64,000 nucleotides of DNA, from NCBI RefSeq assembly GCF_038024855.1, contig NZ_CP139089.1, positions 2,046,001 through 2,110,000 of the forward strand. Reading direction: 5' to 3'. The notes below the pieces were generated by a model. The model saw nothing but the letters and a program-made list of their open reading frames with translations, did not search any database and was not told where the DNA came from. The stretch is from Methylocella tundrae. GTDB lineage: Bacteria; Pseudomonadota; Alphaproteobacteria; Rhizobiales; Beijerinckiaceae. A program made the translations under genes and the position numbers. The stretch's first letter is position 1. Every line of letters starts with the position of its first letter. Positions 27,727-34,786 of this stretch are shown here, one piece after another.

Positions 27727-27942
27727 TTACCGCACAATGACCGCGCCTCGAGGACGGACCACGACCGCGCGATGCGGCGCGACGACGACAGGACGCCTGA
27801 CGACGGCGGCGCCGCGCACCCCGGCGCAGCCGGCGCGATAAACGCCGCGCGCGCAGACAACGGCTCCGGCCTCCTCAACCGAGGCGATCATCGCTCCGGC
27901 GACGATCAGGGCCGCAAAAGCGCTGAAAATCATTATCTTCAT
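27727..27942 (-). CDS. Small secreted Val/Arg-rich hypothetical protein
   Basis: The 71-residue product begins MKIMIFSAFAALIVAGAMIAS, a signal peptide, and continues with CARGVYRAGCAGVRGAAVV then repeats of (V)VVxPxR. Two cysteines (in VCARGVYRAGCAG) could form a disulphide. Similar tiny exported proteins with CARGVYRAGC occur in Hyphomicrobiales and are uncharacterised. ATG at 27942 follows GAGGAGAATTCCT. Confidence 0.75.
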   Translation of the reverse strand: MKIMIFSAFAALIVAGAMIASVEEAGAVVCARGVYRAGCAGVRGAAVVRRPVVVAPHRAVVVRPRGAVIVR

Positions 27943-28252
27943 AGGAATTCTCCTCGAGTCGCAGCCCGTGAGTGAGCCGCGAGCGTTTCCAGACGTCGGT
28001 TTTCTTAATACGGCGCCGTTTGGGGCGCCGGACATCATAGCCTAATGCGTCTTCGTTGCATCCCTATGATTTGTCTTTCGGGCCGGGGATCGAGCGCCTC
28101 TTGCTTGGACGGCCAGGGCGCATCACATGTGAATCGGCCGTTGACCTCGCCTTCACACGATTTGATGAACTTTGCCCGCGCCGCCTTCGTTAGTTGAGGA
28201 AATCGCAGCGCCCTTCGTCATCTGGCGCGGCATAGGAATGCGAGACGGGACT

Positions 28253-28660
28253 ATGCTGAAAGAGTTTAAGGAATTCGCGCTCCGGGGCAATCTGATTGAT
28301 CTCGCGATCGGTTTCATCATCGGCGCGGCCTTCAGCGGACTGGTCCAGTCGCTGGTCAACGACATCATTATGCCTATCGTCGGCCGGATTACGGGCGGCG
28401 TCGATTTTTCCAATCTCTATATCCAGCTCTCGGGCGAGCCGGAGCCGACCCTCGCTCTGGCGCGGCAGGCGGGAGCGACCCTCGCCTATGGCAATTTCAT
28501 TACGCTTCTCATCAACTTCCTCATCGTGGCGTTTGTGCTGTTTCTCATCGTCAAAGCGATCAACAAGGTCACGCCGAAACCAAAGCCCGCCTCTGACGAG
28601 CCGCCAAAACAGGAGATCCTGCTGCGCGAAATCCGCGATCTCCTGGCGAAGAGGCAATGA
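28253..28660 (+). CDS. mscL: Large-conductance mechanosensitive channel MscL
   Basis: The 135-residue protein begins [20 protein letters not shown], the conserved MscL N-terminal helix and first membrane segment, followed by [20 protein letters not shown] and a second membrane helix ([20 protein letters not shown]), then a charged cytoplasmic helix. It releases solutes under hypo-osmotic shock. The ATG at 28253 matches the family start; two upstream in-frame Met codons would add unconserved residues. Confidence 0.95.
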   Translation: MLKEFKEFALRGNLIDLAIGFIIGAAFSGLVQSLVNDIIMPIVGRITGGVDFSNLYIQLSGEPEPTLALARQAGATLAYGNFITLLINFLIVAFVLFLIVKAINKVTPKPKPASDEPPKQEILLREIRDLLAKRQ

Positions 28661-28699
28661 CCCCCGACGCAATGGCGACTGCCGGCGTCGAGACACAAT

Positions 28700-28715
28700 G
28701 TCAATTTTCGGACAA
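28700..28715. promoter_or_regulatory. Weak NifA-type site (TGT-N10-ACA) upstream of irr
   Basis: TGT-CAATTTTCGG-ACA matches the NifA upstream activator pattern. A loose -24/-12-like sequence TGGCATG-AAGC-GTGC follows at 28801-28815, with a mismatch at the -12 element. The pair is weaker than those before nifB, nifH and nif-iscA and may be chance. Confidence 0.25.
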
Positions 28716-28918
28716 GCCCGGGTGGATCACCGCGCGCCGGGATCGCGATATGAGAGAGAAAATGCGCTGCGCCAGGCGAAACGCCGATGTGGCAAATCTC
28801 TGGCATGAAGCGTGCTGAACGAAACGAAAAGCCTGTCGCGCCGCGTATATTGTGACAGGAATCCGACAATGCATCGCGAGCCACGCGCTTGCTATCGCCA
28901 ACTTCAAGGCTGTCGCTC

Positions 28919-29401
28919 ATGAATTCGCAAGTCGCGCCCCGACCCATTTTCCGACCGGCCCCCGCCATCGACCCCAAAGCTCGGGAATTCAACGCAAAGC
29001 TGCGGAGCAAGCTGCGCGGCGCGGGCTTGCGGCCGACGCGTCAGCGCATGGCGCTGGGCGTGCTTTTGTTCGCCAGTGGAGACCGCCACGTCACCGCCGA
29101 AAAGCTGCACGCGGAAGCAAAGCAGGCGCGCCCGCCGATCTCCCTTGCGACGATTTACAACGCTTTGAATCAGTTCACCGCCGTGGGACTGTTGCGTGAA
29201 ATCGCGTTGCAAGGGTCGCGAACCTGGTATGACACCAATACGGGGCCGCATTATCATTTCCTTGTCGAGAATGAAGACGATCTCGTGGATATCCCCCCGG
29301 AGGCTATCGGCGTCCTCGGCCTGCCCTCGCCGCCTGACGGGATGGAGATCATCGGCGCCGATCTGATCGTCCGCGTGCGGAAAATCGACCAGGCCCGGTA
29401 A
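28919..29401 (+). CDS. irr: Iron response regulator Irr (Fur family)
   Basis: The 160-residue protein is a Fur-family regulator with the Irr winged-helix start LRGAGLRPTRQRMALGVLLF, the recognition region ISLATIYNALNQFTAVGLL and GPHYHFLVENEDDLVDI with the HxH haem/metal site. It lacks the CxxC zinc motifs of Fur, as Irr proteins do. In Hyphomicrobiales, Irr represses or activates iron and haem genes and is degraded on haem binding. The ATG at 28919 (MNSQVAPRP) is preferred over one ten codons upstream. The next genes encode a haemoglobin and a protein of unknown function. Confidence 0.9.
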   Translation: MNSQVAPRPIFRPAPAIDPKAREFNAKLRSKLRGAGLRPTRQRMALGVLLFASGDRHVTAEKLHAEAKQARPPISLATIYNALNQFTAVGLLREIALQGSRTWYDTNTGPHYHFLVENEDDLVDIPPEAIGVLGLPSPPDGMEIIGADLIVRVRKIDQAR

Positions 29402-29410
29402 GGCCGGACC

Positions 29411-29424
29411 ATTGTCATGACAAT
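29411..29424. repeat. Perfect 14-base palindrome after irr
   Basis: ATTGTCATGACAAT is its own reverse complement and lies ten bases after the irr stop, 15 bases before a NifA-type site. It could be an operator half-site pair; I cannot assign a protein. Confidence 0.45.
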
Positions 29425-29438
29425 TGCAATTGTCGGTT

Positions 29439-29454
29439 TGTTCGAATTCCGACA
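29439..29454. promoter_or_regulatory. NifA upstream activator site for the haemoglobin genes
   Basis: TGT-TCGAATTCCG-ACA matches TGT-N10-ACA exactly. It is about 200 bases upstream of a good -24/-12 sequence at 29650-29664, within the range at which NifA acts by DNA looping. Confidence 0.6.
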
Positions 29455-29649
29455 TTGTTCCAAAGTCTTGAGCGAGCAGAACCAGGATCAAAAGCATATA
29501 ATTGATGCGCGCACTTCAGTGAGAGCGCGCATGAAAAGAATAATAGCGATGGCGATTGATCTGCTTCAAAGAACGCACTCTCCGATCATGCTGTAAATCT
29601 CGCATCACCTGTCATATCGAGGCGTCACGCTCCTCTGTATCAGGAGTGT

Positions 29650-29664
29650 TGGCATAGGCTTTGC
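29650..29664 (+). promoter_or_regulatory. Sigma-54 promoter before the haemoglobin gene
   Basis: TGGCATA-GGCT-TTGC fits the -24/-12 consensus TGGCAyG-N4-TTGC with the essential GG and GC ten bases apart. The predicted transcription start, about 11 bases after the -12 element, lies almost at the ATG (29677), which would give a nearly leaderless message or point to a later translation start. Confidence 0.65.
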
Positions 29665-29676
29665 TCTTTTTTCGCC

Positions 29677-30102
29677 ATGGAACTCGAAGTCGCACAAAAA
29701 CCCAGTTCAGACTTCGAGGTGATCGGAGGCGCTCCAGCCATCGATCGCCTCGTCGAGGTCTTTTATCGAAACATGGATTCGCGCGCGGACGCGCGAGACA
29801 TCCGCGCCATGCACGCCGCAGATCTCGGACCGACCAAACATATCCTCAAACTCTACCTCGGCGAATGGCTCGGCGGCCCCGCGGAGTACTCGAAGCAACG
29901 CGGTCATCCGCGGCTGCGGCAGCGGCATATGCGTATTCCAATCGGTCCCGCCGAGCGGGACGCATGGCTCGCCTGCATGAATGCGGCGCTTGATGAGGTG
30001 GTGACGGAGGCAAACCTCCGAGATCGACTGAAGGGCGCCTTCCACAAACTAGCCGATTGGCTTCGCAACGATTTGGAAAATGAACATGACAAGCATCGCT
30101 GA
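29677..30102 (+). CDS. Group II truncated haemoglobin
   Basis: The 141-residue globin has the group II truncated haemoglobin layout: IGGAPAIDRLVEVFYRNMD at the N-terminus, EWLGGP in the CD/E region, the proximal histidine in RQRHMRIPIG (His84) and the group II tryptophan G8 in ERDAWLAC (Trp97). Such proteins bind oxygen or nitric oxide tightly in the cytosol. A sigma-54 promoter and a NifA-type site upstream, plus the proximity of nifA, suggest a role in oxygen or NO control during nitrogen fixation; this is inference. Its end overlaps the next gene by 23 bases. Confidence 0.9.
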   Translation: MELEVAQKPSSDFEVIGGAPAIDRLVEVFYRNMDSRADARDIRAMHAADLGPTKHILKLYLGEWLGGPAEYSKQRGHPRLRQRHMRIPIGPAERDAWLACMNAALDEVVTEANLRDRLKGAFHKLADWLRNDLENEHDKHR

Positions 30103-30676
30103 AACGCCATTTGGATCGCTCGACGCCGAAGGCCGGCTCCTCAACGCCGTCCTCAAGGGACCGACCGACAAGCCCGGCCGCTTCGGTTATCGCGGGGAAA
30201 TCGCTTTGAAGTTCGCGCAGCAATTCGCCGATGAAAAGCGCCCGCCGGAACTGACCACCGAACAGGTCATCGCCGTCGCCGACGCCGGCAAGCCGACCAT
30301 TCCATTTCTGGCCGCCTACCTCTTGTCTTTTGAACATTTGCAAGCTCTCGCCGAGGTGCTCCAAGGCAAGCTGACGCCCGAGGGGAAATATTTCGCCTTC
30401 TGCAACAACATCGACCTCCTGAGCAAATATCGGGTCGAAATCGTCGACGTGCCGTTCTACGTTCTGCCGCTCGACGAATCGACGGTCTATAACGAGCTGC
30501 TCGAACTGCTCAATCTCGATAAGACGGATCTCAAAAAGCTAAGCGTCGGCGGAAAGACCGACGCCGTGGCGGAGGCGGCCCTAAAGTTTGATGCGAAGTT
30601 TGACCCGATAACTTTCGCGCAAGGCGTCGAGCGGATGGGACCGATCCGCAACCGCTACGAGCACAGACCCGTCTAA
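30080..30676 (+). CDS. Unknown protein coupled to the truncated haemoglobin
   Basis: This 198-residue soluble protein shows no domain I recognise. It is acidic overall, mostly helical in character, has one cysteine in YFAFCNNIDLLSKY (about residue 113), and no signal peptide or membrane segment. The start (MNMTSIAETPFG, with a second ATG two codons in) lies inside the haemoglobin gene, so translation is probably coupled and the products may act together. It is followed by repeat DNA, so the pair forms a two-gene unit. Codon use looks like that of its neighbours. Confidence 0.8.
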   Translation: MNMTSIAETPFGSLDAEGRLLNAVLKGPTDKPGRFGYRGEIALKFAQQFADEKRPPELTTEQVIAVADAGKPTIPFLAAYLLSFEHLQALAEVLQGKLTPEGKYFAFCNNIDLLSKYRVEIVDVPFYVLPLDESTVYNELLELLNLDKTDLKKLSVGGKTDAVAEAALKFDAKFDPITFAQGVERMGPIRNRYEHRPV

Positions 30677-30897
30677 TCCCCAGCCGCGTCCGTCCTGGAG
30701 CACGACGCCAAAAAGCGGAAACCTCGCTTCGTCCCCAGCCCGTCTTGCTTCCCTCCGGGGAAGGGCCGAGGCCGCAACTGCGCCCGCCGGTTTTAAGACC
30801 ACATCATGCACTGACTTATTGATGGGAAACGGATTTGAGACGTCGGACGGAATCGCGTTGTGATTCCATCCAAGTCATCCGGCTCTAGAGCGCTTTC

Positions 30898-30921
30898 CGA
30901 TCGAATGGAGTCATTCGATCG
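30898..30921. repeat. Perfect inverted repeat, part of a dispersed element
   Basis: CGATCGAATG, loop GAGT, CATTCGATCG form a perfect ten-base stem. It sits in the context TCTAGAGCGCTTTCCGATCG, a motif frequent in intergenic DNA of Hyphomicrobiales. Confidence 0.7.
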
Positions 30922-30951
30922 ATCAGAAATCGCTCCAGATTCAAAAGCTGG

Positions 30952-30998
30952 AGCATATTCTTGTCGATCAGATCGAACCGATCTGATCGGAATATGCT
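30952..30998. repeat. Long two-stage cruciform
   Basis: Outer arms AGCATATTC and GAATATGCT enclose inner arms CGATCAGATCG and CGATCTGATCG around a two-base loop. The whole 47-base element can fold into one long hairpin with a small bulge (TTGT). It is adjacent to the repeat at 30898 and probably the other half of the same dispersed element. Confidence 0.7.
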
Positions 30999-31196
30999 GT
31001 AGCTGGCGTCAATTCCTTCCGGCGCAAAACGCCTCGGCGAAGACGGCCTCAAAACGCGATTTGCCATCATTTCGGCGCGAGGACTTTTGTTGCGTCGCGC
31101 TTGTTCTGATGCGCCGGTTCTCGTCGCCCTACAGCGCGTGCAAGACACTTTCAGGGGGGCGGCGCACGGGACGCCAACGCCCCTGGAGAAAATGGC

Positions 31197-31215
31197 GAAA
31201 AGTTGCAGACTTTTC
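31197..31215. repeat. GAAAAGT-TGCAG-ACTTTTC hairpin
   Basis: A perfect seven-base stem with a TGCAG loop. The same loop and flanks (TTCGGACCC) recur at 5257-5279, indicating a small dispersed hairpin family. Here it lies about 125 bases after the nifA stop (minus strand) and could end transcription. Confidence 0.6.
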
Positions 31216-31341
31216 GGACCCGCATCAGCGCCACGGCAGCGGCTTCAAGAGCAGCTTGCGATTCCCTTGAACGCAGCCTGCGCCAGCCCGGCGTCTCCGC
31301 CGAAATGTCGGACCGGCGACCATGAGCGGATCTCCGCGGCT

Positions 31342-33090
31342 TTAGAATTTTTTGACCCGGATGTTGTGTTTGCGCAGCGCGTAGCCGATCTGCCTTGGCG
31401 TCAAACCAAGAATGCGCGCCGCTTTGGCCTTGACCCAACCTGCCCGTTCCATCGCGTCGATGATCTTCTCCCGATCTGAGCGATGATCGGAATCACCCCC
31501 CGTCCAGCTTTCCGCGCTGGGCGAGGAGAGAGGCGCGGAGGGAGGCACAGACAAAGGCGCCGCTACAGGCGCCTCGGCGACGTGGGAGTCGATCGACGCC
31601 TCCTCCGGCAGAGACATGGGACGCAGCGCCTGGATAACGCCCACCTGCTGTGGCGTTTCAGCGCCTTTCCACAAAATGGCGGACAGACAGCCATCGTTGC
31701 GGCAGGCGAAGTCGCTGTCTTCGATCAAGTCGCTCTGCGCCAGGGTCGCCGTCCGGCGAACACAATTCTCCAGCTCACGGATGTTGCCCGGAAACTTGCA
31801 CTGTGACAGCACCGCGAGCGCCGACGCCGTCAGCGACATCTCGGATTTTTGTTCCGTGTTGAAGCGCCTCAGGAATTCATTGGCGAGCGGCAACAGATCG
31901 CCCTCCCGCTCACGAAGTGGCGGCAGGAAAATCGGAACCACATTGATGCGATAATAAAGATCCGCGCGAAATTCGCCGCGCTTCACGGCGTCCTCCAGGT
32001 TCCTGTTGGTCGCGCAAACGAGCCGCACATCGACCTTGATCGGCCGCATGCCGCCGACGCGTTCGAACTCGCCTTCCTGCAGCACGCGGAGGAGCTTGGC
32101 CTGAAAGGGCGCTGAAATATCGCCGATTTCATCGAGGAACAGCGTGCCGCCGTCGGCGAGCTCGAAGCGCCCCTTGCGCATGGTTATGGCGCCCGTGAAA
32201 GCGCCTCGCTCATGCCCGAACAGCTCCGATTCGAGCACGCTCTCCGGTAACGCCGCGCAATTCAGCTTAACGAAAGGCTTCGATTGCCGCGGCGACAGAT
32301 TGTGGATCGCGGCGGCGAACATTTCCTTGCCGGTGCCTGATTCGCCGCGCAACAGCACCGTCGATCTGCTCTTGGCGACGATCCTGATTTTTTTGACGAC
32401 GGCGCGCACCGATGGGCTGTCGCCGACGATTCCCTCTATGCCGCTGAATTTCACCTCGGAGGACCGAGGACGGTTGCTTTTTTCGAGGCGCGCATTTTCC
32501 TGCATGAGCCGCTCGCGATCGCGCGCGACGAGTTTTTGCAGACGAAGCGTCTGTCCGACAAGATTGGCGATCATTGTCAGAAAGCGGACATCGTGATCAA
32601 AGCGGACATTGGTGCGGCTGGTAAAGACGCGATCGACCGTCAGTGTGCCAACGACATCTTCGCCGTCCTTGATCGGGACGCCAATGAGAGAAAACGGCTG
32701 ACCATCCTTCGGTCCCCACGCCGAGAGGTCCGAGCCCGCAAATAACGGCGAGGAATGGACGCTTTCGACGACGAGAGGCATTTTTGTCGTGACGATCTGC
32801 CCGATGGCGCGTTCGGGCAAGCGGTCGAAATAGACTTTGGCGTTGTTTTCCGACCAGCCGGACCCAACGACGATCTCCGGCTTGCCCGTCTTGTCGAGCA
32901 GAGCGATCAGTCCGTGGCGCATGTCGAGGAAACTCGACATCAATCCAAGCACTCCCGCCAGATTGACCTCCAATCGGTTGACGGAGGCGAGCAGCTTTGA
33001 AATTTCATAGACGCCGACAAGGGTTGTCTCACCAGGGTCGGTCGCGCGGACGGCGGCGACATTGGTCGTGAAGATTGGCTGTTCGCCCAT
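31342..33090 (-). CDS. nifA: Nitrogen fixation transcriptional activator NifA
   Basis: The 582-residue protein has an N-terminal GAF domain (about 30-185), a sigma-54-interacting AAA+ domain with Walker A GESGTGKE (249-256), the sigma-54 loop GAFTGA (296-301) and LFLDEIGD, and a C-terminal Fis-type helix-turn-helix (AKAARILGLTPRQIGYALRK). Cysteines 431 and 443 (C-x11-C) and 463 and 468 (C-x4-C) form the set that makes alphaproteobacterial NifA directly oxygen-sensitive; no nifL is present. ATG at 33090 is chosen over GTG at 33093. A -24/-12 sequence and a NifA site upstream suggest autoregulation. Confidence 0.97.
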   Translation of the reverse strand: MGEQPIFTTNVAAVRATDPGETTLVGVYEISKLLASVNRLEVNLAGVLGLMSSFLDMRHGLIALLDKTGKPEIVVGSGWSENNAKVYFDRLPERAIGQIVTTKMPLVVESVHSSPLFAGSDLSAWGPKDGQPFSLIGVPIKDGEDVVGTLTVDRVFTSRTNVRFDHDVRFLTMIANLVGQTLRLQKLVARDRERLMQENARLEKSNRPRSSEVKFSGIEGIVGDSPSVRAVVKKIRIVAKSRSTVLLRGESGTGKEMFAAAIHNLSPRQSKPFVKLNCAALPESVLESELFGHERGAFTGAITMRKGRFELADGGTLFLDEIGDISAPFQAKLLRVLQEGEFERVGGMRPIKVDVRLVCATNRNLEDAVKRGEFRADLYYRINVVPIFLPPLREREGDLLPLANEFLRRFNTEQKSEMSLTASALAVLSQCKFPGNIRELENCVRRTATLAQSDLIEDSDFACRNDGCLSAILWKGAETPQQVGVIQALRPMSLPEEASIDSHVAEAPVAAPLSVPPSAPLSSPSAESWTGGDSDHRSDREKIIDAMERAGWVKAKAARILGLTPRQIGYALRKHNIRVKKF

Positions 33091-33138
33091 CACATTCGCC
33101 TTCGATCAGGATGAAAAACATTCTTATGATGTTGCACA

Positions 33139-33153
33139 GCAAAATACATGCCG
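33139..33153 (-). promoter_or_regulatory. Candidate sigma-54 promoter of nifA
   Basis: On the minus strand CGGCATG-TATT-TTGC has the GG and GC pair at the right distance, with a C for the first T of the -24 element. The predicted start is about 37 bases upstream of the nifA ATG. Confidence 0.5.
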
Positions 33154-33156
33154 TTT

Positions 33157-33172
33157 TGTACACAAGCTGACA
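33157..33172. promoter_or_regulatory. NifA-type upstream activator site
   Basis: TGT-ACACAAGCTG-ACA is an exact match. It lies only four bases from the nifA -24 element, too close for activating nifA, but about 190 bases from the opposing promoter at 33358. Confidence 0.5.
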
Positions 33173-33228
33173 TTTCAGCCAAAGCGTGTCTGCACATCGA
33201 AGCAGGGGCAGACTTGCGGCGGCAGGTT

Positions 33229-33244
33229 TGTCTGCTTTGCGACA
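33229..33244. promoter_or_regulatory. NifA upstream activator site serving both directions
   Basis: TGT-CTGCTTTGCG-ACA is an exact match. It is about 80 bases upstream of the nifA -24 element and about 115 bases upstream of the -24 element of the YqeB-like gene, both normal spacings. Confidence 0.65.
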
Positions 33245-33357
33245 GCCTGAAATCAACGGCTTCCGCCTTAAGCGCTCCATCTATTTGCATATAGACGTCG
33301 ATCAGATCGATGTCTTTCCTCTGCGACAAAACGCCCGCCTGCCGTGCAAAAGGGCAT

Positions 33358-33372
33358 TGGCCCATCGTTTGC
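33358..33372 (+). promoter_or_regulatory. Sigma-54 promoter of the YqeB-like gene
   Basis: TGGCCCA-TCGT-TTGC has the essential GG-N10-GC and a perfect -12 element; the -24 element departs from TGGCACG at two positions. The start codon is 26 bases downstream. Confidence 0.6.
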
Positions 33373-33397
33373 AAAGCGGCTGGTGGAGGACTTGGGC

Positions 33398-34243
33398 ATG
33401 AGCGACCATTCGCATTTTCTAACGCGCGCCCTGTCGCCGAAACCCTTCGCCGTGATTCTCGGGGCCAATGAAATCGCCTCGGCCATCGCCGTCTATCTTC
33501 ACCGTAACGGCTGCGGGGTCGTCCTCTCGCATGATCCAAGCCCTCCCGTTTTCAAACGCGGGATGTCGTTCCACGGCGCCCTGTTCGGCGATCACGCGGC
33601 GATCGACGAAATTTCCGCCGAGCGCGTCGAGACGAGTTTGGAAGTGCTCTCAGCGCTCTCGCGCGCCAATGTCGTCGCTATAACGCCGCTCGGACTTTCG
33701 GATCTTTTAGTCCTTCGCCGCCTTGATCTTATCATCGACGCCAGACTGCAAGGGCCCGCACAGAGGCCTGATCTCAGGAATCTCGCGCGGTTCGCGATCG
33801 GGCTCGGCCCCGGCTTCGCGAGCGGCGTCAACTGCGACGTCGCTCTGTCGGCGCCTTCGCGGAGGGCCGCCATCCCCGTCGGCGGGGACGCGAGAGAGCC
33901 GCGCAAACTATTGGAACGCTTCGTCTACGCCGATAGCCGCGGTCTTTGGCAAACGGCCGTCGACCTCGGCTCCCGTGCATTCCGCGGATTTGTCGTCGGC
34001 CATGTTCATGGCGCGCCCGTCAGCGCATTGATCGACGGCATTCTTGTCGGCGTCGCGCGCGACGGAAGCGAAGTTGTGGAAGGCGACATTCTGGCCGAGG
34101 TCGAGCCGAGAACGCGCCAGGCGATTTGGACCGGAATGGACAAAGCTGGACGATCAACGGCGAGCGCCGTGATGCGCGTCATTCAGGATTACGCTGACCG
34201 CAGAGAAAACAGCAACTCCACGATTTCCCAAAGATCGCCATAG
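33398..34243 (+). CDS. YqeB/EF2563-like molybdenum-hydroxylase-type maturation protein
   Basis: The 281-residue protein resembles the EF2563 (YqeB) family named for selenium-dependent molybdenum hydroxylase systems. It has an N-terminal Rossmann-like strand (FAVILGANEIASAIAVYLHR), FKRGMSFHGALF, DLIIDARL, the signature FAIGLGPGFASGVNCDVAL, and a C-terminal lipoyl-like half (SALIDGILVGVARDGSEVVEGD). The family is uncharacterised biochemically but is linked to labile selenium or molybdenum cofactors. Here it stands divergent from nifA and shares NifA/sigma-54 signals, so a role in molybdenum handling for nitrogenase is an attractive inference. ATG at 33398 follows GGTGGAGGACTTGGGC. Confidence 0.7.
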   Translation: MSDHSHFLTRALSPKPFAVILGANEIASAIAVYLHRNGCGVVLSHDPSPPVFKRGMSFHGALFGDHAAIDEISAERVETSLEVLSALSRANVVAITPLGLSDLLVLRRLDLIIDARLQGPAQRPDLRNLARFAIGLGPGFASGVNCDVALSAPSRRAAIPVGGDAREPRKLLERFVYADSRGLWQTAVDLGSRAFRGFVVGHVHGAPVSALIDGILVGVARDGSEVVEGDILAEVEPRTRQAIWTGMDKAGRSTASAVMRVIQDYADRRENSNSTISQRSP

Positions 34244-34552
34244 GCCATCGCCGCCCGGATTTTCCGTTGTGCTCGGCATAATCATCCGCCGCCGTTGATT
34301 TCTCCCTCCCCGCCCGAAGCAAGTCCGTAGGCCCGGCGACGGCGCCACCGCATTCGCGGCCACGCGGACATGAGGCGCCGGAGAAAATCGCCGAGCGGCC
34401 CAGATCCAAAACCTTGAGCGAAATTGACGCAGATCATTGACGCATGATCGCCACGCTTTATCCATGCCTTCCGGCCCGCGACTGTTGCTTTCCGGCTGTC
34501 CGCTTTCTGCAAATCGCAAGTGCGGCCATACCCGTGCGGCCGTCCGCTTGAA

Positions 34553-34568
34553 TGTCGATTTGCCGACA
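34553..34568. promoter_or_regulatory. NifA upstream activator site 1 for nifB
   Basis: TGT-CGATTTGCCG-ACA matches the NifA site exactly, about 100 bases upstream of the -24 element. Confidence 0.85.
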
Positions 34569-34593
34569 TGCCGCTTATCTGTTTCCAGACATG

Positions 34594-34609
34594 TGTCAGC
34601 ATAGCGACA
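34594..34609. promoter_or_regulatory. NifA upstream activator site 2 for nifB
   Basis: TGT-CAGCATAGCG-ACA matches the NifA site exactly, about 60 bases upstream of the -24 element. Two sites suggest strong or cooperative activation. Confidence 0.8.
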
Positions 34610-34668
34610 TCCCTCTCCCTAATCTAAAACCTCTCTAAATATCAGGCTGTTGCATCCTCGAATAGTGA

Positions 34669-34683
34669 TGGCACGCTTGTTGC
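34669..34683 (+). promoter_or_regulatory. Sigma-54 promoter of nifB
   Basis: TGGCACG-CTTG-TTGC is a perfect -24/-12 sequence. The predicted transcript starts near 34694 and leaves a leader of about 90 bases before nifB. Confidence 0.92.
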
Positions 34684-34786
34684 CAACTATCTCTCGCACA
34701 ACGCTTTGCTCGCCCGCGACAGAGGTCACGCAGTTCGAGCCCGCGATCCGAGATGTCTGGCGCAGAGCCTACCGCGAGGAATCGAT

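Larger units (their letters stand above)
30677..31341. other. Repeat-rich intergenic region after the haemoglobin pair
   Basis: About 665 bases contain no credible gene. The region holds three palindromic elements (30898-30921, 30952-30998 and 31197-31215). The genes on both sides point toward it, so it is also a terminator region for both. Confidence 0.7.
33091..33397. other. Divergent regulatory region between nifA and the YqeB-like gene
   Basis: This 307-base region contains two NifA-type sites and two opposing -24/-12 sequences, listed separately, and no gene. Confidence 0.65.
34244..34786. other. nifB upstream region
   Basis: About 540 bases carry no credible gene; open frames here are shadows. 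The right half holds the two NifA sites and the sigma-54 promoter of nifB. I see nothing I can name in 34244-34550. Confidence 0.7.

Noticed and set aside
28801..28815. TGGCATG-AAGC-GTGC as a confident sigma-54 promoter of irr
   Set aside because: The -12 element has a mismatch and overlapping alternatives of equal quality exist; kept only as a weak finding.
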